This document shows, piece after piece, positions 21,239 to 24,135 of a stretch of 24,135 nucleotides of DNA; the first letter of the stretch is position 1, and each line of letters opens with the position of its first letter. Both the position numbers and the translations under genes were made by a program. The DNA is from UBA11606 sp039815945 (GTDB taxonomy: Bacteria > Actinomycetota > Acidimicrobiia > Acidimicrobiales > Aldehydirespiratoraceae), in NCBI GenBank assembly GCA_039815945.1, contig JBCBYI010000033.1, forward strand, positions 1-24,135, given 5' to 3'. The notes under the pieces were generated by a model. It ran no database searches. It was not told the origin of the DNA and worked only from the letters and a program-made list of their open reading frames with translations.

Positions 21239-21604
21239 ATGAGCACCAACATCACCGTCATCTACAAGTGGACCGCCAAGGAAGGGAAGCTCGACGAGCT
21301 GACCAACATCTACCGTGACGTCACCGACGCCATGGGGGCCAACGAGCCGGGCGCCACCAACGTCCACGTCTACGAGTCGACGGCCGACAACGCCATCTAC
21401 GTCCGCGACGAGTTCATCGACGCCGAGGCCATGGGGTTCCACCTCGGCACGACCGCCGCCGCCCACTTCCCCGCCCTGCTCGAGGTCGCCACCCCGGGCC
21501 AGTTCTTCTTCCTCGGCGACGTGCCCGAGGAGATGCAGGCGCACGCCAAGGGCATGGGCCTCGCCGCCGAGTTCAGCACTCACGCCGCCGGCTTCGACCG
21601 GTGA
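21239..21604 (+). CDS. Antibiotic biosynthesis monooxygenase (ABM/YgiN-like) family protein
   Basis: This 121-residue protein has a dimeric ferredoxin-like fold. MSTNITVIYKWTAKEGKLDE starts with the usual strand and 'k.g..del' turn, followed by ATNVHVYESTADNAIYVRDE ('vy.s.ddp..f...e.w') and a helix HLGTTAAAHFPALLE. ABM proteins include quinol monooxygenases and cofactor-free oxygenases, plus haem-degrading relatives. No catalytic residue can be assigned with certainty. Start ATG 21239 has GAGGAG 7 nt upstream; an earlier in-frame ATG at 21146 lies directly beside the operator and would give a disordered extension. A 94-nt leader (21145-21238) shows no other feature. Its divergent TetR partner suggests induction by quinones or electrophiles. 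Confidence 0.78.
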   Translation: MSTNITVIYKWTAKEGKLDELTNIYRDVTDAMGANEPGATNVHVYESTADNAIYVRDEFIDAEAMGFHLGTTAAAHFPALLEVATPGQFFFLGDVPEEMQAHAKGMGLAAEFSTHAAGFDR

Positions 21605-21623
21605 CGACTCGGGCCGGGTCTGC

Positions 21624-21629
21624 CAGACT
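21624..21629 (+). promoter_or_regulatory. Possible leaderless -10 element, small membrane protein
   Basis: CAGACT is followed by 6 nt and the ATG at 21636. It is one mismatch from TANNNT and nearly the same as AAGACT before the PPOX gene. No Shine-Dalgarno sequence is present. Confidence 0.35.
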
Positions 21630-21635
21630 GCGCTC

Positions 21636-21836
21636 ATGGGTGTTCTCTGGGGTCTGATCATGGCGGCGATCGGCGTGCTGTTCGTCGTGTGGGGCCGCAC
21701 CGAGTCAACGTTCGTCGTCTACCGTCTGCTCGCCGCTCGGTCTCGCATCCTGTGGGGCGACCGGGTCCACGGCTTCTACCAGGTGGTCGGGGTGATCCTC
21801 GTCGCGATCGGCGTCGTCTGGGCCATCAGCGGCTGA
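21636..21836 (+). CDS. Small two-helix membrane protein
   Basis: This 66-residue protein has two predicted membrane helices, GVLWGLIMAAIGVLFVVWG (2-20) and FYQVVGVILVAIGVVWAISG (47-66). They are separated by a basic, aromatic loop with RTESTFVVYRLLAARSRILW. It is short but has good codon bias and a sensible hydrophobic pattern. The two ends look like a helical hairpin with the loop on the cytoplasmic side by the positive-inside rule. No known function is recognised. It is 31 nt after the ABM gene and 40 nt before gpmI. Confidence 0.7.
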   Translation: MGVLWGLIMAAIGVLFVVWGRTESTFVVYRLLAARSRILWGDRVHGFYQVVGVILVAIGVVWAISG

Positions 21837-21864
21837 CCCGAGGACCGTGGGCGACCGCGGGCCG

Positions 21865-21870
21865 TAGCCT
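21865..21870 (+). promoter_or_regulatory. Leaderless -10 element, gpmI
   Basis: TAGCCT is followed by GGAGCC (6 nt) and the ATG at 21877. GGAG lies only 2 nt from the ATG, too close to act as a normal Shine-Dalgarno site, so a leaderless start fits better. Confidence 0.5.
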
Positions 21871-21876
21871 GGAGCC

Positions 21877-23499
21877 ATGTCGCTCGAGCTGACGCCCTCC
21901 GCCTCGTTCCCCACCCGTCGACCCGTCCTGGTCGTGATCGCCGACGGTGTCGGCGAAGCACCCGCCGGTCCCATGAACGCGGTGACCGAGGCGGCGACCC
22001 CGGCGCTCGACTCCCTCTGCGACACCCGGCTCTACCGCACGCTCAAGGCCCACGGGCCCGCCGTTGGTCTGCCGTCGTGGGACGACATGGGCAACAGCGA
22101 GGTCGGCCACAACGCGCTCGGCGCCGGGCGGGTCTTCGCGCAGGGCGCCAAGCTCGTCAACCAGGCGATCGAGTCGGGGGCGATCTTCGAGTCCGACGTG
22201 TGGCAGTCGGTGATCGAGCGGGCTCGTCCGGCGACGCTGCACCTGCTCGGACTCCATTCCGACGGCAACGTACACAGCCACAACGACCACCTCTACGCCC
22301 TGATGCGCCGGGCCGTGACCGAAGGCGTCGAGCGGATCCGGCTCCACATCCTCCACGACGGCCGCGACGTCGACCCTCGCTCGGCGCTCACCTACATCGA
22401 CCAGACCGAAGCGGTCGTCGCCGAACTCAACGCCGCGGGCGCCGACGTCGCCATCGCCTCCGGTGGTGGCCGCATGGCCATCACCATGGATCGATACGAG
22501 GCCGACTGGCCGATGGTCGAGCGGGGCTACTGGTGCCACACCCACGGCGAAGGCCGCCCGTTCGCCTCGGCCCGCAAGGCGGTCGAAGCGATGTACGCCG
22601 AGTCCGACGACGGCGACCAGTACCTCGATCGTTTCGTCGTCGTCGACCACGAAGGCGACCCGGTCGGTTCGATGACCGACGGCGATGCCGTCGTGCTCTA
22701 CAACTTCCGCGGCGACCGGGCGGTCGAGATCAGCCAGGCGTACGAGGATCCGGACTTCGGGCACTTCGACCGCGGCAACCACCCCGACGTCTTCTTCGCC
22801 GGCATGCTCCAGTACGACGGCGATCTCCTCGTGCCGACCAACCATCTGGTCGCCCCGCCGTCGATCGACCGCACGATGGGCGAGTACCTCTGTGCGACCG
22901 GCCTGAAGAGCTTTGCCGTCAGCGAGACCCAGAAGTTCGGCCACGTCACCTTCTTCTGGAACGGCAACCGAAGCGGGTACATCGACGAGGAACTCGAGAC
23001 CTACATCGAGATCCCCTCCGACAACGTCGAGTTCAACACCGCGCCGCAGATGAAGGCCCGCGAGATCACCGAGGCCACTATCGAGCTGCTGCGCTCCGGC
23101 GACCATGCGATGGGGCGCATCAACTTCGCCAACGGCGACATGGTCGGCCACACCGGCGACCTCAAGGCCACGATCGACGCCATGCAGGTGCTCGACGACT
23201 GCCTCGAACAGCTCGTGCAGGTCATCGACGAGATCGGCGGGATCATGATCGTCACCGCCGACCACGGCAACGCCGACATCATGTACACCGAGGGCAAGGA
23301 CGGCGAGATCACGCCGAAGACAAGCCACACGCTGAGCCCGGTACCGTTCGCGATCCACGACGGTTCCGGCACGGCCGACTACCGCCTGATCGACGAACTC
23401 CCCGACGCCGGCATCGCCAACGTCGCCGCGACGGTGCTCAACCTGATGGGGCTCGATGCGCCCGGCGACTACGAGCCGAGCCTGGTCGAGCCGGCTTAG
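21877..23499 (+). CDS. gpmI: 2,3-bisphosphoglycerate-independent phosphoglycerate mutase
   Basis: This 540-residue cytoplasmic enzyme interconverts 3- and 2-phosphoglycerate in glycolysis and gluconeogenesis, using two manganese ions and a phosphoserine intermediate. The alkaline-phosphatase-like domain is split around a transferase insert. It shows VLVVIADGVGEAP (Asp23, metal ligand), DDMGNSEVGHNALGAGR with catalytic Ser74, then HLLGLHSDGNVHSHNDHLYA and LHDGRDVDPRSA in the insert, YNFRGDRAVE, and the metal ligands in NFANGDMVGHTGD and TADHGNADIM, followed by KTSHTLSPVPF. The length is normal or slightly long. The stop TAG (23497-23499) overlaps the stop of the convergent SDR gene. Confidence 0.97.
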   Translation: MSLELTPSASFPTRRPVLVVIADGVGEAPAGPMNAVTEAATPALDSLCDTRLYRTLKAHGPAVGLPSWDDMGNSEVGHNALGAGRVFAQGAKLVNQAIESGAIFESDVWQSVIERARPATLHLLGLHSDGNVHSHNDHLYALMRRAVTEGVERIRLHILHDGRDVDPRSALTYIDQTEAVVAELNAAGADVAIASGGGRMAITMDRYEADWPMVERGYWCHTHGEGRPFASARKAVEAMYAESDDGDQYLDRFVVVDHEGDPVGSMTDGDAVVLYNFRGDRAVEISQAYEDPDFGHFDRGNHPDVFFAGMLQYDGDLLVPTNHLVAPPSIDRTMGEYLCATGLKSFAVSETQKFGHVTFFWNGNRSGYIDEELETYIEIPSDNVEFNTAPQMKAREITEATIELLRSGDHAMGRINFANGDMVGHTGDLKATIDAMQVLDDCLEQLVQVIDEIGGIMIVTADHGNADIMYTEGKDGEITPKTSHTLSPVPFAIHDGSGTADYRLIDELPDAGIANVAATVLNLMGLDAPGDYEPSLVEPA

Positions 23500-24135
23500 G
23501 CGGTAAGACCGCCGTCGATCACCATCCGGGTGCCGGTGATGAAGCCGGCCTCCGGGCCGGCGAGGAAGGCCACCAGCGCCGCGACCTCGTCGACCTCGCC
23601 GTACCGACCGACCGCGGTGCGAGCGCGGAGCTGATCGGCCAGCGCACTGTCAGCCGGATTCATCGCCGTGTCGATGGGGCCGGGCACGACGGCGTTCACC
23701 GTGATGCCCCGGGGCCCGAGATCGCGCGACCAGCCCTGGACGAACGCGTTGATCGCAGCCTTGCTGGCGCCGTAGAGTGCGAGGCCCGGCGAGAAGAAGT
23801 CGTTGGCGATCGTTGCGCTGACGACGATGACCCGACCGCCCTCGCGCAGGTGGGGTTCGGCTGCCCGTACCAACTGGAGCGCGCCCCGGACGTTGATCTC
23901 GAATGTCGTCGCGTAGGCGTCGTCGTCGGTGTCGCCCAGCATCCGCGGCAGCATCACGCCGGCGTTGTTGACGACGATGTCGAGTCCGCCGTGACGCTCG
24001 ACGGTGGCCGCGACCGCAGCCGCGCCATCGAGCGGTTCACGAGCGTCGGCGAGGACCGCCGACGCGACGCCACCGCCGTCGACGATGGACGCAACGGTCG
24101 CATCCGCCTCGCTGGACGAGCCGACATGGGTGATC
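23496..24135 (-). CDS. Short-chain dehydrogenase/reductase (partial, 5' end outside window)
   Basis: The frame is open to the window edge (about 213 codons seen), so the start and the N-terminal TGxxxGxG cofactor loop lie to the right of base 24135. Visible SDR features are LDIVVNNAGVMLP (NNAG motif), VIVVSATIAND (catalytic Ser), LALYGASKAAINAFV (Tyr-x3-Lys), GITVNAVVPGPIDTAMN (P-G motif) and the C-terminal GTRMVIDGGLTA. This is a classical NAD(P)(H)-dependent SDR of the FabG-like type; the substrate is unknown. An in-window start at 23957 would cut off the NNAG strand, so I treat the gene as incomplete. It is convergent with gpmI, the stops sharing bases 23497-23498. Confidence 0.92.
   Translation of the reverse strand, partial: ITHVGSSSEADATVASIVDGGGVASAVLADAREPLDGAAAVAATVERHGGLDIVVNNAGVMLPRMLGDTDDDAYATTFEINVRGALQLVRAAEPHLREGGRVIVVSATIANDFFSPGLALYGASKAAINAFVQGWSRDLGPRGITVNAVVPGPIDTAMNPADSALADQLRARTAVGRYGEVDEVAALVAFLAGPEAGFITGTRMVIDGGLTA

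Noticed and set aside
21826..23358. 510-residue minus-strand reading frame opposite gpmI
   Set aside because: It is the antisense shadow of a fully recognisable phosphoglycerate mutase and has no domain of its own.
1..24135. Defence island, prophage or integrative element
   Set aside because: No integrase, transposase, terminal repeats, nuclease or toxin-antitoxin pair was seen, and no attachment-site duplication was found by eye at either tRNA.

Overview
The window is very GC-rich, with strongly G/C third codon positions and many GTG starts. Its gene content includes an actinobacterial-type bifunctional exonuclease/polymerase, a PPOX-class flavin protein, MMPL and hydantoinase operons, and ECF sigma/ZAS anti-sigma genes. 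This points to an actinobacterium, most plausibly of the Acidimicrobiia (Ilumatobacter-like) type. That assignment is inference from style and content; no rRNA is present. I see no phage, insertion sequence, integrase or CRISPR array, and the region reads as compact chromosome.

Layout. 1-3307: a small Cys-rich protein, convergent with a PolA-like polymerase, then an acyl-CoA dehydrogenase, the last two on the minus strand. 3339-3412: tRNA-Lys(TTT). 3510-5990: a STAS-like protein, a roughly 545-bp stretch without a confident gene, a Thr-rich membrane-anchored protein and a lipoprotein preceded by a strong hairpin. 5951-7595 (minus): a coupled operon of ECF sigma factor, zinc-finger anti-sigma factor and MscS-like channel. 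7679-9382: two tandem membrane-anchored cyclophilin-like proteins, the first with a degraded active site. 9375-11423: a shortened methyltransferase divergent from aat (leucyl/phenylalanyl-tRNA-protein transferase), then a degenerate GGDEF protein. 11598-11684: tRNA-Ser(TGA). 11717-13284: a PPOX protein, an N-terminally truncated intradiol dioxygenase (minus) and an iron-sulfur uracil-DNA glycosylase. 13304-16214: an MMPL transporter divergent from its probable TetR repressor. 16248-20312: an ArsR-hyuA-hyuB operon. 20322-21604: an azoreductase remnant coupled to a TetR regulator, divergent from a small ABM-type monooxygenase. 21636-24135: a two-helix membrane peptide, gpmI (phosphoglycerate mutase) and a partial SDR dehydrogenase.

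The most coherent pattern is regulatory. About ten genes on both strands, plus both tRNAs, carry a TANNNT-like hexamer 5-9 nt upstream of the start codon (or tRNA 5' end), usually without a Shine-Dalgarno sequence. This is the signature of leaderless transcripts. Genes inside operons instead use Shine-Dalgarno sequences with ATGA/GTGA overlaps. Several genes look eroded: the azoreductase and dioxygenase lack their N-termini, the methyltransferase lacks its SAM-binding glycine motif, one cyclophilin lost catalytic positions, and the GGDEF protein lost its signature. I found no convincing undescribed defence or mobile system. The best leads are the sigma/anti-sigma/MscS operon, the hairpin leader before the lipoprotein, the start-codon hairpin at 4439-4469 and the Trp-rich reading frame at 4053.
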